This document shows, piece after piece, positions 22,562-34,812 of a stretch of DNA of 64,000 nucleotides. How positions within the stretch are numbered: position 1 is the stretch's first letter; each line of letters starts with the position of its first letter. A program made the position numbers and the translations under genes. The notes under the pieces were generated by a model that saw only the letters and a program-made list of their open reading frames with translations, ran no database searches and was not told the DNA's origin. Source of the stretch: Promerops cafer (taxonomy: Eukaryota > Chordata > Aves > Passeriformes > Nectariniidae); contig VZSE01011604.1 of the NCBI GenBank assembly GCA_013398275.1, positions 883,695-947,694 on the forward strand, written 5' to 3'.

Positions 22562-25500
22562 GGTGAGTTTGACCACAACAGTTGTTTTATTTTAAGTACT
22601 GTTGTGGGAGAGAAACCCAAGGAAAGTGTATGAGAGAACAAAGCCCATCATCTTGTTCACTGAGTAGGAAAAACTCATAGTTCCTGAAAGAGAAAAATTT
22701 CATACTGATAAATTGGTAGGAGTTCATAAGGAATCAAAGGAAATGACTGAAGAAAATAAGGCTTGGTTTCAAAGCATGTCAATATAATCTTGGCCTGTTT
22801 CATTATATGAGTTTTCTCTTCTTGCACGTCTGAGCTATTTGTATTTATTAATAATGCTACTCTTCTGTTTATTGATTATAATCTAGTATATCATTTTTTT
22901 AACAAGTAGTACCCAAGATATTATAGATTGTTCATAGTGATCTTGATATTTTAATTAGTTTTTAATTTTTTAAGTAATGGAACTCAATTTATCCACTTTC
23001 GGAAAAATTTCCAGAAACTGCTTCCCATAGGAAAGACCCATCACTAACAACAAATCTCATAGTACCTCTTCCTCCTCAAAACAGAGAGAGCTAGTCAGGA
23101 GCAATGGAGAACAAATATACCCAACACTTAGTTAAGAGCTTTTTATTTTGAAAAACAGTAAAAAATACAGTGTCACAGTTGAATTATTGAATGCTATTTT
23201 TTTGTTGTGCAAACACAGTAAAATGCTACACGGCTCAAACCTGTTACCTATAAATATAATGTAGGGAGAAGAAATTATTCTGTGTTAAGTGATTTCATTT
23301 GAATCATGGGTCTGATTATAGATCTCTTCTCATTTGAAAATATGAAAAAAAGAAATGAACAATGCAAAGGGTTACCCAAGATGCCTTTAATTTTACTTGA
23401 AAGCTATATGTTTTGAGGATCAGGTGTTTTGTATGTTCATCCAAATGTGCTTCACAATTTGTTCATTTGACATACAAATAGAAATTGAAGATTTAGTTTA
23501 CATTAATATCCACCTCTGTATTTCACTATTTCATTTAAAAAATGGCTACTGAAGATATGATAACCTGTGAAACTGTTTAGAAAGCACTGGTTGTGCTTTG
23601 AAATTCTATTCATGAACTCTCAAACTTTAAATTTGCCCTGTAATACTACATCGGTCCTTGTGAACTCACATGAAATTGACAATTTGACAAAATGTCAGCG
23701 CAACATAACTTGATAACTCTGTTTAAGTTCTGTGGCATGCAATGGCACAAAAGATGACTTATCATCCTCATTTCTATATTTTTTCTCTTCCATATTGATG
23801 CAAATTAATTTTTTTTGTTGTTGTTGTTTGCAGAGTATGAAGATGTGTCTTAGATAATGTACCACTCTCAGTCTTGACTTCTTAGCCTATAGTTACTGTT
23901 TTGGATGCCAGTTTCAAATAATATTTAAGGGAGCTAGCATTGTAAATTTTATTTGATGTGAAATTTTGTAGTGAAATTTCTTTGAAGACTAAGATCTCCC
24001 CTTTTATTCTGGGTTTCTAAGAGATGGTATGAACCCTGCTTTAGGTCTCAGATTAAAGCTCTTAGGGATGCAGGATGCTCTTTCTTGCTAGATTTGTAGC
24101 AGTTTCTTGTAGAATCAATGAATGTCTCTTATTCCTATGGAAGTCTTAGCTAGAAGGGATGTCTGTACTCCTCTGCATCAAGACCTTGCTCAAGCTATCA
24201 GATGTTGAGAGTTACATGAGGTAACACAAAGAAATGAAATAAAGATGAAGTAGTGAACTTACCAACCCATGGCAGTTAGTAATAAAATCAAATAGAAGTA
24301 GCAGGGGGCACTCACGCTTTCACAATTGAAAATATTTGGTGTCTCTTATATCCTGAGAGACAAAGCATCTGCATCAATAATCAAGATGGAAAGATTAAAA
24401 GTAAAGAAATATACTGTTTCAATACCTTACCACATGGGAGTGTCATCATACCCTTTCACAAAATGTAACTTTTTCTTATTACTGTGAGTTATAGCTGCTT
24501 AGACACCAGATGTCCAGTCAGAAAGGTTAATTAGAAACTTTTCTGTCTCTGGAACCTCAGTAACTTGTTTTTCAGTAAAAGATGAAAAGCAAAAATAATA
24601 CATATTGGGTTATTGCACTGTGAAATTGGTATAGAAGGCTAGACGGGGAAGTTCTGTATTTCTATTAGAGCACTCAAAGCTAGACAAATTTCTCTCTTCA
24701 TTTCCCCACCTCCAGCCTTAGCATTTGACACTATACAGAAAAGACATGGAGATGAAATTTTCAGTGTTGAATTCTTGATTTCTTACTGCTGGAACAATTC
24801 TTCACAAGTTCATGGAGGGTATTTTAGGAAGAATGATGACAAGTATGGGGAAAAATTCAAATAGTTACTCATACTCATGACTGTAATGGCCTAGGAAACA
24901 AAATATCTCATGGTCCCAGAAATGTAGTCAGCTCACATGCAGACCTCCATATCTGTAACTGAATTTCATCTTGCAGATCTAAAACCTTATTAAAACCCTG
25001 AGAAAATAGGGTCTGAATCTACACTGAAACCCACTATCTAAAATAATTCTATAATACAAGGTGTTCATTCTTTCACATTACTTAGTAAATGCGTCATGGT
25101 GGATAATGATTTGCTAAGATCATCCATTAAACAAAATCACTGGGCATTCATAGCCTTCAATACAGCACTGAATATCAAGAAATCTGGGCTACATTGAATT
25201 CAATGGTGTTGTCAAACTTTCATTCATGTTTTTTCACCCTCTGCTTCTAACCAGGCTTAACAAGAACACAAATTGAGCAGGATACTAGCTCTATTTTAGA
25301 AGTTAAATACTTCAGTCCATTTCAAACTTAGGTAAAACCATACCTCTCTTGGAAGAAAAAAAAAAACAAACCAGTCTTTACCACTCAAATTGTCCATTTC
25401 TTCAATTGTCCATTTAATTAGTAGCAGAAAATTACAGCTTTTAATTTCATTTTCTCAGAAAACAAACAAAAACAACGAGAGCTGTTGCAATATTACTCTT

Positions 25501-28500
25501 TGAAAAAATCAGAAAAGTTGTAAAAACATATACAAAGACATGCTATTTCTATTGGAACCACTTGTGTTTCAAGGTGATTTGTAAAAATGAAACCAACCAG
25601 ACTGGGTACGCATTTTGCACGTATTTTTCATGAATGTAGAAGAATGCAATATGTCCTCAGTCATAGATTAATTAGATGTGTTATATTCAGCTGTATTTGG
25701 ATTGGTTGCCTAAAATATGTTAAATATTCTCCTTCTACAGATTTGAATCTTCTAATATTCTACTATGTAGTTAATACTTCCATGATACATTGCTCCTTGT
25801 TTAAAATGAAGAGATGCAAAACTACATAGGATGAAGTTAAAACTACATTTCTTTTTAATGTGATACCTAAATTAATTCATTAATTGTTCTAGGCATTTCA
25901 TAAGTTTAAAAATAAATTTCCAAGAGCTTTTTTTTAAGGAGGATCCAGAGGAAAAACAACAAATAATCAAATATTTTAAATCTGTTAGTAATTATATTGC
26001 TATTCATTTTTTTCATACTTAAAATATTACCATATATTCACAATCTTTGCCCTCTGCATTACCAAGTACAGGAAAGTCATCAAAATTGTATACAATATGC
26101 TACTTCAGGCAAAGCAGATATTTATTATTCACTCTAACAGCCCCAGGCTGTGGTTTGACATTTCAAAATATTTAGCCATGGTAATGACATGGGATATTTC
26201 TATTTATCCCTTCACTGAGACTGATCTAAAAATAAATTAATCCATCCAACATACAAACTTTCCCTACTGACCAAAACTTTTAATAACCATAGGCTTGTTC
26301 TTTAACAAACCTTTACTAGGTGAGGAAATAAATAAGAAACCACAGCTGCAGGCTGTGCCAGCACACAGGGCATGTCCTACTTCCAAATGAGCAGCAGTGT
26401 CTGCTTTTCACAGGTGTGCTGTGCATAAACACAAAGACACATTAGAGGAGATATATACGACTCACTTGAGACAGCACTTAGGTGTACAGAAAGGTGGAAG
26501 AGGAGAAGGAAAGAGAGAGGTAACATCAGACATTTTCATCAGTAGAATTTTTACTCAGGCTAGTGCTGCACTGATTAAATTTTATATTGTTTTGAGTTTT
26601 TTCATCATTATGAGTGAAATGGGATTTCTGGAGGAAAAACATAAATGTTTTACGGATGTCTAAGGTGAAAATAGAGGGTTGATGCTGTATTTTCAGTGGT
26701 AGAGGGTGGCATAACGAGAACCAGATCATCACAGGAATTGAAGTTGAGTTCATGTTTGTGAGCAAGATTCCGCTGAGATTTTCAGCAGAGGGAGAGCAGG
26801 CCACATGCAAAGCCATTTGGAAGTGTCAAAGGGGTCAGAAGAAACTTGCAAGATGGCAGGAACTGCAAAAGTTACTCTACTAAAAAAACAAAAATTAGAT
26901 TCTGAAGTGCAACCAAGAGAGGATCCCAAAGACTGAGCAACTGAGAAAATGCAGCTCACTGGTCTTTAATGATTGGATTGAATATTGAATCTAGACCTCA
27001 GCTAAAGAGATATAATTCGTGTCCATGGCTAATTTCTTTTTTTAAAAAAGACTTCCGATTTGTAACTAAGGCAATTTTATTCAGGAGCTATAATTAGATT
27101 CCTGTTATTGTTTTTCCGGAATCAGATATTGCCACTCTACATTCTGTTGTTGTTTTCAAGTTTTGAAATTACATAGGTGATCAGCTAATTAACTGCAGAG
27201 ATAACAGGCAGTTAGCAAATCCAGTGCACTACATTTACACAGCGGATTTAACATCAAACTCGCGGTGAGTGCAATTCATGCGTCTTTCACGCACCACTGA
27301 GTTCCTTTGCATTTATGTAGCAGCTGGTTCACTGCTCTCACTGTGTCCAGGGCTTCCCTGACTATGAGGAGGTCACTGTCTTGTAGATTAAGGCTCCATT
27401 ACCCAGGGTTGTCTTTCTGTAAATACACCCTTGGTATTTCAAAGATCTCTGTAAACTTTCTTAATGCTGGTGTCTATCTATGACTTTGAAACAATTTCTT
27501 AGAATAATATGGTTGGGAATTTACAGAGAGAAATTCCTACTTCCTGAACTGCACTGTGCATGTTTTCAGAATAGTCTTCTGTCCTCATATTTTTGGTCCT
27601 CTTGGATGTGGCACAGTGCTCAGATACTACAGTTAATGGTATTGTTCAGGCATCTATGCCAGGTTTTGTTTGGGTTTATTTTAAGTCTTGGAACACTTAG
27701 GTGACAAAAGAGTTTAGTTTTCTATTTAAATCCTAACACTTGTAATATCTGTACCTAAAAAAAACCGTTTTGAAAAATATATAAATAGAAAAAAATTCAC
27801 CAGTGAAACTACCCAAACTGAATTTTCCTTGCCTTATTTATTTTTAAGTGCAAAAAGCAGAATATCTGAATGGTTATAAGAAATATTTCAACAATTTCAT
27901 GTTGTTATTATTTTATGACTGAATCTAAAGCAGATATAGAGGAGATATTTGGGTTTTAATTTTGTTTTCAGAATCTCAGGCCCTGTATTTCATAATAGCA
28001 TTTTATGCTGCATTAACAGAGTTTTATGCTGTGTTAACACCATTTTATAGCATAATGGAAAACAAATGGGTACAAAAGACAGGTAAAATGGAAAATAAAC
28101 TGTAAAACCTTTTTTTTGCTAGTTCCTGTGCTGTATACTGATAACATTGCCAACAAAACAACAATGGCTTTTCAACTATCCTCTACTTCAACTTAATTTT
28201 GAAATGAGCATTTGCTGAATCATATATTTTCATATAATGGTAAAGAGACAGACTGGGATCCCTATTTTAGAGCTGAAAGCTTTCCAGCACGAGCACTTAA
28301 GCTTTATAAATTTAATTTGGCTTGATTCTTTGTACAGAATATGATATATTATAAAAGGCAACTATAAAAGGTTCAAGAAAGTGAAAGAAAAGAAGAGGTA
28401 AGAATTTGCAGCTAGTAAAGGGATTTACACACAAAAAAAGGAAAATATTACTCTTCAGCAATTAAAATTAAACAGGCTTCCTGTTCTGCTTTCTGATTTT

Positions 28501-30202
28501 ATTAACCTTTCCCTCAAAATGAGTGTGTTCTCAGCTGGAATCATGTACAGCTTTAGACATTTTTTTCAAGAAATATTCAGTGGAAAATGGTAAGAGTACT
28601 CAAAGACTAGAAAAAAAAAATACAGGCAAAATGGAAGACATCAACATATTTGGATTGTTTCAAATTGGAAAGAGAAATTAAATCATCCGGTATCTAGGTA
28701 CATAGTAAATAGGGCAAAAGTAAAAAGTTAATAATGCAGAAATAAAATTTAAATCAGAAATAAAAAAAACGCTACTAATTGAAAAATCTATAAGAAATTG
28801 AATAGTTTAAAAACATCATTAACTTCATCCTAGGATCTTTAAGAAGTTCATGAAACATGCTGGGAAAAAGTGTAGTTGCACTTTGCTATGATTAATTTGA
28901 TTTTGCTTCCCATGGAGAATAAACAGAACTTGATGATGAACTTTGAACGTTTTTCTCCTGCTAAGTTACCTTTCAATTAAACCAGTTCCTTGGTTCATCT
29001 CACTGTGCAACCATTCAAATTCTCTTGCCCTCCAAAAGTCTGGGGTAGCACAGAGACAGCAACTGGCTTCTGGAAGCAGGGAATTAAAATGTAAATGGCA
29101 CAGGATTGCCATGTGGAATTGCTTCTTTTGGCAGATCTGCTTGGCATATGCAAATGAAAGATATTTATAGAAGAATGTTTTCTTCTTGTATTATACCGTG
29201 GTCTATTTGGAAAGACTTTTTTTGCTAACAACAGTAATGAGATGGTCCTGAACTATGTTTGAAATTCCTAGGTACAGTAACAAGTTGAATAAGAAAATAA
29301 AAAGATACACTAAAGTGATTGAACCTCTATACATCCTGGGGACATGTTAGAACTCTTTTTAAATTTCACACATTCAGGAAATTTTACTGGTTTCACAGAA
29401 TAAACAATACAAATGACATTTGTCAGATTTCTAAACAGGATATTTGGCAAAAAGACCAGAAGCACTTAATTACACTTATTTAATGTTATTAAAAGAGCAG
29501 AAATCTTCCATCAAAGGAAATCCTGGTTATAGGCAAAGCGAAGAATCCACTTGTATAAATACAGCTATTAGGAGCTTTCAATAAGAACAATGTTTACTGA
29601 GGGCAAAAGACAGGAGTGAGACAGATTTATGGGATTTAATTACATTTTTTTCCCCTTGTGTTCCTAAAAAAGGTGATTTCCAGCATTTAATTCTTCTATT
29701 CCATCTCAACCAGCTCTCCGTGACTAATTTTTTCTCACCAGCAGCTCTCAGGACCTCAAAATTTTTGGGGAGGCTACTAAAGCATTTGGTATCTACACCT
29801 ACCTTTTTCTACAAGTCTTATTCAAAATCTATTCTCACAAACCAATTCATTCCGTATAGTTATCAGCCTTCTTTTTGTGGTTTTAATGCCTTCTGCACAT
29901 CTAAATATTCACATTTTCTTAAAATTTTATTTCTCATATTATGGGCAAGGAAAAGTGTCTTTTTCATTTGGCTGCTTTTCAACTAAGATAAATCCCACTC
30001 TTTGACATTTTTACTATCATCCATGTAGATGGGAACTGTCCATGGACCTTGAGGATTTCTCAAACAGATAAGGTAATTTTTATATGTCAGAGATACTTTA
30101 TTTCAAGAATAAATTTCCAAAAGTAATATATACTAAATACATGCTCTATTAATAGTAAAGCAAATAATTTAAAAAAATTAATCAAAAAGAACAAACCCAA
30201 CC
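22562..30202. other. AT-rich unique DNA, possible conserved noncoding stretch near 27.1 kb
   Basis: No mobile element or gene was recognised in 7.6 kb. At 27990-28060 a degenerate unit of about 23 bp (TTTTATGCTG plus TTAACA) occurs three times. At about 27080-27320 a less AT-biased stretch with homeodomain-type TAATTA cores and clustered CpGs stands out, and is raised separately. At 25388-25418 the 12-mer AATTGTCCATTT occurs twice. Frames are under 97 codons. Confidence 0.5.
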
Positions 30203-30304
30203 GAAAAAGAAAAAGAAAAAGAAAAAGAAAAAGAAAAAGAAAAAGAAAAAGAAAAAGAAAAAGAAAAAGAAAAAGAAAAAGAAAAAGAAAAAGAAAAAGA
30301 AAAG
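30203..30304 (+). repeat. (GAAAAA)17 microsatellite
   Basis: Seventeen essentially perfect GAAAAA units run from 30203 to 30304. The perfection suggests recent expansion and likely length polymorphism. The minus-strand Phe-Leu repeat frame (30087-30356) is only this tract translated. Confidence 0.97.
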
Positions 30305-33300
30305 TAAAAAAACAACCCAACTGGTTAGGATCTGAAAATATATAAATATAAGTCACAAAAATCAGCTACTGTACTCATACAGGAATCATATTATCATTTG
30401 AGTAAAAGAAAAAAAAGAAATAACCCATGGGAATACCTTTTAGGATTCTATATTAACCATTCGTGTGCATGATAATGAAAACTAAAGAGTATTTCAGGTT
30501 TTCCAGGGCCTTTGTTTCATAATTTTCAAATTCAGTGTAAGACAAGTAATAAGAAAGAACCTGAAGCAAAAAGGACAAAGAACTGAAAAAGTACAGTATT
30601 CTTATAAGTCTCCAAAGGCAGTTTTGAAAATAGCAGTACATGATAGCTTTTAATTTACAGTCTGGTGAGAATTTTGCAAATTCTAAACATTATTTAAAAA
30701 ATTTATTTCAATAGAAAAAAAAAAGAAAAGAAATTAAAGGCTTCCAATGCAAGTGTAAAAATTACTAGGGACATGAAAGGATTTCATATGACAGAGAGAT
30801 CTGCACTGTAAATTTAGAAGCCAAAACTTGATGAATGTATACAACATGAAATACAGTATAGTGAGGATAAATTAGGCACTTTACTTCTGCATTTCTGCAG
30901 TACAAAATCATAGGAATATTCAACAAAAAGCTAGAAAAGTCAGAATATATAGATGAAAATATTTTTGTGCTATGTTAAATTACTCTATGAAATGTGATTA
31001 AATACTTGTAAGTAACAAGTAGAATATATTTTAAAAGCATACCAAATATGTCTATAAATAAAGAATACCTATAATTACCAAAGATCATCAATAATTTAAA
31101 AGATAGTTAACCACGGAATAATTTATTCTGTAGATTGCTTACCTCTCCTCTGATCCTCCGCTTTATTTTGCAATGGATGTAGGAACACATTATCTTACAT
31201 CACATATATTCAGTAAATTTCATGGTTTACCATTGAAGTACTGGATAAATTTAGCTCAAATATATAAAAATACACATGCTGTTGATAAAACTTGTTGTCC
31301 TTAACAAAACTCCAATTGATGGGATTTAAAGATGTTCAGCATATATTTAGTAGATGTAGGCAAATTCCTGTTCACACCTCACTAGCTGGTTGTATAAATA
31401 AGAAAGAGTTTTGAAATTGCTGCCCTTGTCTTTCAGAAACACGCACACACTCCCCACCACACCACAACACAACAAACCAAACTCACAGGTATTTTCTTCC
31501 ACTTTCTCCTCAGGAGGGTCTTAAAAGAGAACCACAAGGCATAGTTACAGGCATATTTACTAATTCTCTTTTTGCAAGTTTTTTTACAATATTTTATTCA
31601 ACGCCTTTGAGTGCCAAAATCTGCCAAGAAGGAAGTCTAATAAATGCTTGTAGTCCAGAAACACTGACTGCCATTACCTAGAAATCAGGAACAAACCATA
31701 AGACAAATATCTGAAAACAATCCGAAAAATCAATTATGAGTGACTAAGCAGCAATTTTTATGTTAGTAAAAATCCCTATAATTTAAACTTGGATGCTATC
31801 CATGTGCAGTAATTAAATAATTAGATTCTGTTACTGTTATTACTACTCAAACTTTGAAAATTATTTTTCATGTTACTTTCAAATCAAATAGATCATTTTG
31901 GTGGACATGTTAAGAAATAGGAGAAAGATTGATTTACTGGATTTAGGATTTTTTTGATCAAAAAATTTGATCACATTACTAAAAATATTAAAATTCCTAT
32001 AGGGCATGGTTAAGGTAACAGAATAATCATTCCAAATAAAAAAAAAAAAAAAAGTTTAACAACTTAAATAATGATCCATACTAAATAATAAACACAAACA
32101 AAACACATCATCATTTACTGATTTAAAATACTGTTTCTGTTCATGGAATGTCCTCCAGCAGTTTATAGGATTATTTAATGTACATTATCATTATATTAAT
32201 TTAGTCAATGACATTTAAAGGTATTCTTTTGAATCTGAAGATTGTAATCAGATTATGATTAGCAACAGGTATTTTTGAAAATTATTACTAGTTATTATTG
32301 TTCAAGTGGTAATTAGTCATCCCTTGTATTTGCATTAATTTTATTTTTGGACAAATCACAGTGTGATACAACTCCATTCCCTGACAGAACTGTTATTTTT
32401 TCCTAGAATCTGTGTTCCAATATGAAGCCCATAAAACTAGAAAGTTTTATGCATATGCTTTATTTAAGGCTTACCTTATTTCTAGAAAGCAATTTAGAAG
32501 TCCCACACAATCATCATGATAACTCAGGTGGGTCTGAGGAGTTGTGCCTTTCCTTTTGTTACTCAGCCTCTTGTCATGTTCAAGGAAGAGCTCTGCCCTC
32601 TGTGGCTGAACACGATCTGTTGGCAGAGGCAGAGACTTCCTCACTTTGCCTGTTGGATCCTTGTTTACTGCAGCTTTTTTCCTGCCCTTTATTTCATATG
32701 TACACTGCCCTTTGTGTAGATCTGTCTCACTCAGAAGATTTTGACAGCTCATTCTGTGCTACATGGTTTGCTCTAACACATGGATTTTGGCTACCACTAT
32801 TCCAGTTCTTAAAGACTGTAATTCACAGTGACCTAAAGGCCGACTGATCTCCAGGAGGAACATCATCTGAGGCTTCACACTGAATGTCAATGCATCCTTC
32901 CCAATACTGTAAATATTCTTCTGTGAGCTGCCCAAGGGCACTGCTTGCATTAGTATTTAAGCTCAGAACATACCCCAAGAGAACATGAAGAAGGCTGTAT
33001 ATGCAGGATGAAAAGTTTGCTGTGTGTCTATACTATTGATTTTAGTTTGGGGAAGAATATAACTTCAGAGAATGGACATTGGTTTACATATGCTTTATTT
33101 AAAAATAAAAAAACTGTTTCCAAACATGCACAACTGACTCAAGCATGGGTACAATAAGGCCGAAGCATATGGTCCCATGTCATTGGGAATTCTCATTTTC
33201 TCCTGGAGCAATATCATTGGTAAGGTTGAATGCTTCTAACATTATCCATAAAATGTTATCAGTCTGCTGAAATTCACTCCAAGTATGATGAAATTCCATA

Positions 33301-33927
33301 TGTCTACTGGGAACTGCTGTTCTAACACAGGGGAACATTCAACATGGGTATTGGGACAGATCCACAGGAAGCCAGGAACCACCCCAAGCAACAGTGTATT
33401 TTCAAGGCATATTTCTGAGAACTAGTCTCCAATGTAAACTAGAGATACAACAAAACCCATTTGTCTGTCAAACGTTTGCTTCTATATGTGCAATAACATA
33501 TATCATGCTGTTATAGCAATATATCTTAATATACCATATAGATATATGCACAAAAAATATTAATATATAGAATTTTTTGTCAGCATGGAACATGTATTTA
33601 TTTATTTATACAGAATATATAGTATATATGTGTAAATACAGTTAAATTTAAAAAAGCAAAATCAAGAGTTCTGTTGAACATGCTTCCTAGAAAGATCACA
33701 AGAAAACAAATCTATGAAAGGTGTTAATGATATTATCTAAAGCACAATACAATACGACTGAGGAATCCATAGACAGTGAGTCCATATCCTTGAATTCTTC
33801 TAGTGTTCGTCTTTGTAGCTAAGACATAGTGTAAGAAGATACGGTTACTCATTTTTCCTGGAGCTGAAAAAAAAAGCCAAGAGAAAAATAAGAGACTGGA
33901 AGGCATACTAAGCAAGTTACAGGCAAA
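30305..33927. other. AT-rich unique DNA with low-complexity patches
   Basis: Low-complexity patches are an AC/CCACA-rich tract at 31438-31484, poly-A at about 32038-32054, and an AT-rich ATATAT patch at about 33480-33650. Around 32500-32850 GC rises slightly and overlapping frames of 141 (plus) and 93 (minus) codons occur. Neither looks like a real protein. No mobile element was recognised. Confidence 0.5.
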
Positions 33928-34812
33928 ACAAAACTGGGAGGAGCTGTTGACTCCCTTGAAGGCAGAGAGGCCCTTTGGAGACACCTCAAAAAATTAGATG
34001 ACTGGGCAATCACCAACCCTATAAAATTCAACAAGGGAAAGTGTGGGATCCTACACCTGGGATGGGGCAACCCTGGATGTATGGACAGACTGGGGAACCA
34101 GAAGCTGGGAAGCAGTGCCATGGAAAGGGACCTGGGGGTCCTGGTCAATGGCAAGTTGAACATGAGCCAGCAGTGCCCTGGCAGCCAGGAGGACCAAGCA
34201 TATCCTGGGGGCATCAGGCACAGCATCACCAGCTGGGCAAGGGAGGGGATTGTCCTGCTCTGCTCTGCTCTGAGCTGGGGAGGCCTCACCTGGAGTGCTT
34301 GGAGCAGCTTTGGGTGACATAATATAAAAAAGACATTAAGCTATTACAGAGCATCCAAAGGAGGGCAACAAAGATGGTGAAAGGCTGGGAGAGGAAGTTG
34401 GATGAGGAGCAATTGAGGTCACTTGGTCTGTTCAGTCTGAGGATACTGAGGGGAGACCTCATTGCAGTGTGCAGCTTCCTCATGAGGGGATGAAAACAGG
34501 CAGTAATTACCTCATCTCTGTGGTGACCAGTGACAGGACCCAAAAGAATGGCCTGAAGTTGTGTCTGGAGAGATTTAGATTGGATATTAGAAAAATTTCT
34601 TCCCCCAGAGGGTAGTTGGGCACTGGAACAGGCTCCCCAGAGAAGTGGTCACAGCACCAAGCCTGACAGAGTTCAAGAAGCATTTGAACAACTAGTGGAC
34701 ACATGGTGTGACTCTTGGGGATGTCCTGCAAAGGGCCAGGAGTTGGTCTGATCACTGAGTCCAGTGATCCTTGTGGGTTCCTTCCAGCTCAGCTTATTCT
34801 GTGATTCCGTGA
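33928..34812 (+). mobile_element. CR1 LINE 3' end with remnant of reverse-transcriptase ORF2
   Basis: This is the largest CR1 piece, about 885 bp. It starts at CTGGGAGGAGCTGTTGACTC and ends at CTGTGATTCCGTG (34800-34812). The first part (about 33930-34320) is the C-terminal coding end of CR1 ORF2. The plus frame 34081-34317 retains the recognisable ERDLGVLVNGKLNMSQQCPG stretch, but upstream stops and frame changes break it. The later part is the CR1 3' UTR, with AGGAGGGCAACAAAGATGG, GTGACCAGTGACAGGACCC, GGGCACTGGAACAGGCTCCC and the terminal repeat. It is 5' truncated, as most CR1 copies are, and cannot encode a working element. Overlapping plus and minus frames are shadows. Confidence 0.95.

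Noticed and set aside
30087..30356. Phe-Leu repeat membrane-like frame
   Set aside because: It is produced by the (GAAAAA)17 microsatellite.
32422..32847. 141-codon plus-strand frame
   Set aside because: It has a random-looking composition and an antisense frame of similar openness, with no splice context or domain pattern.
33849..34755. Frames up to 146 codons on both strands
   Set aside because: They are within the CR1 copy. Only the plus frame near 34081-34317 matches the true ORF2 end, and it is broken.
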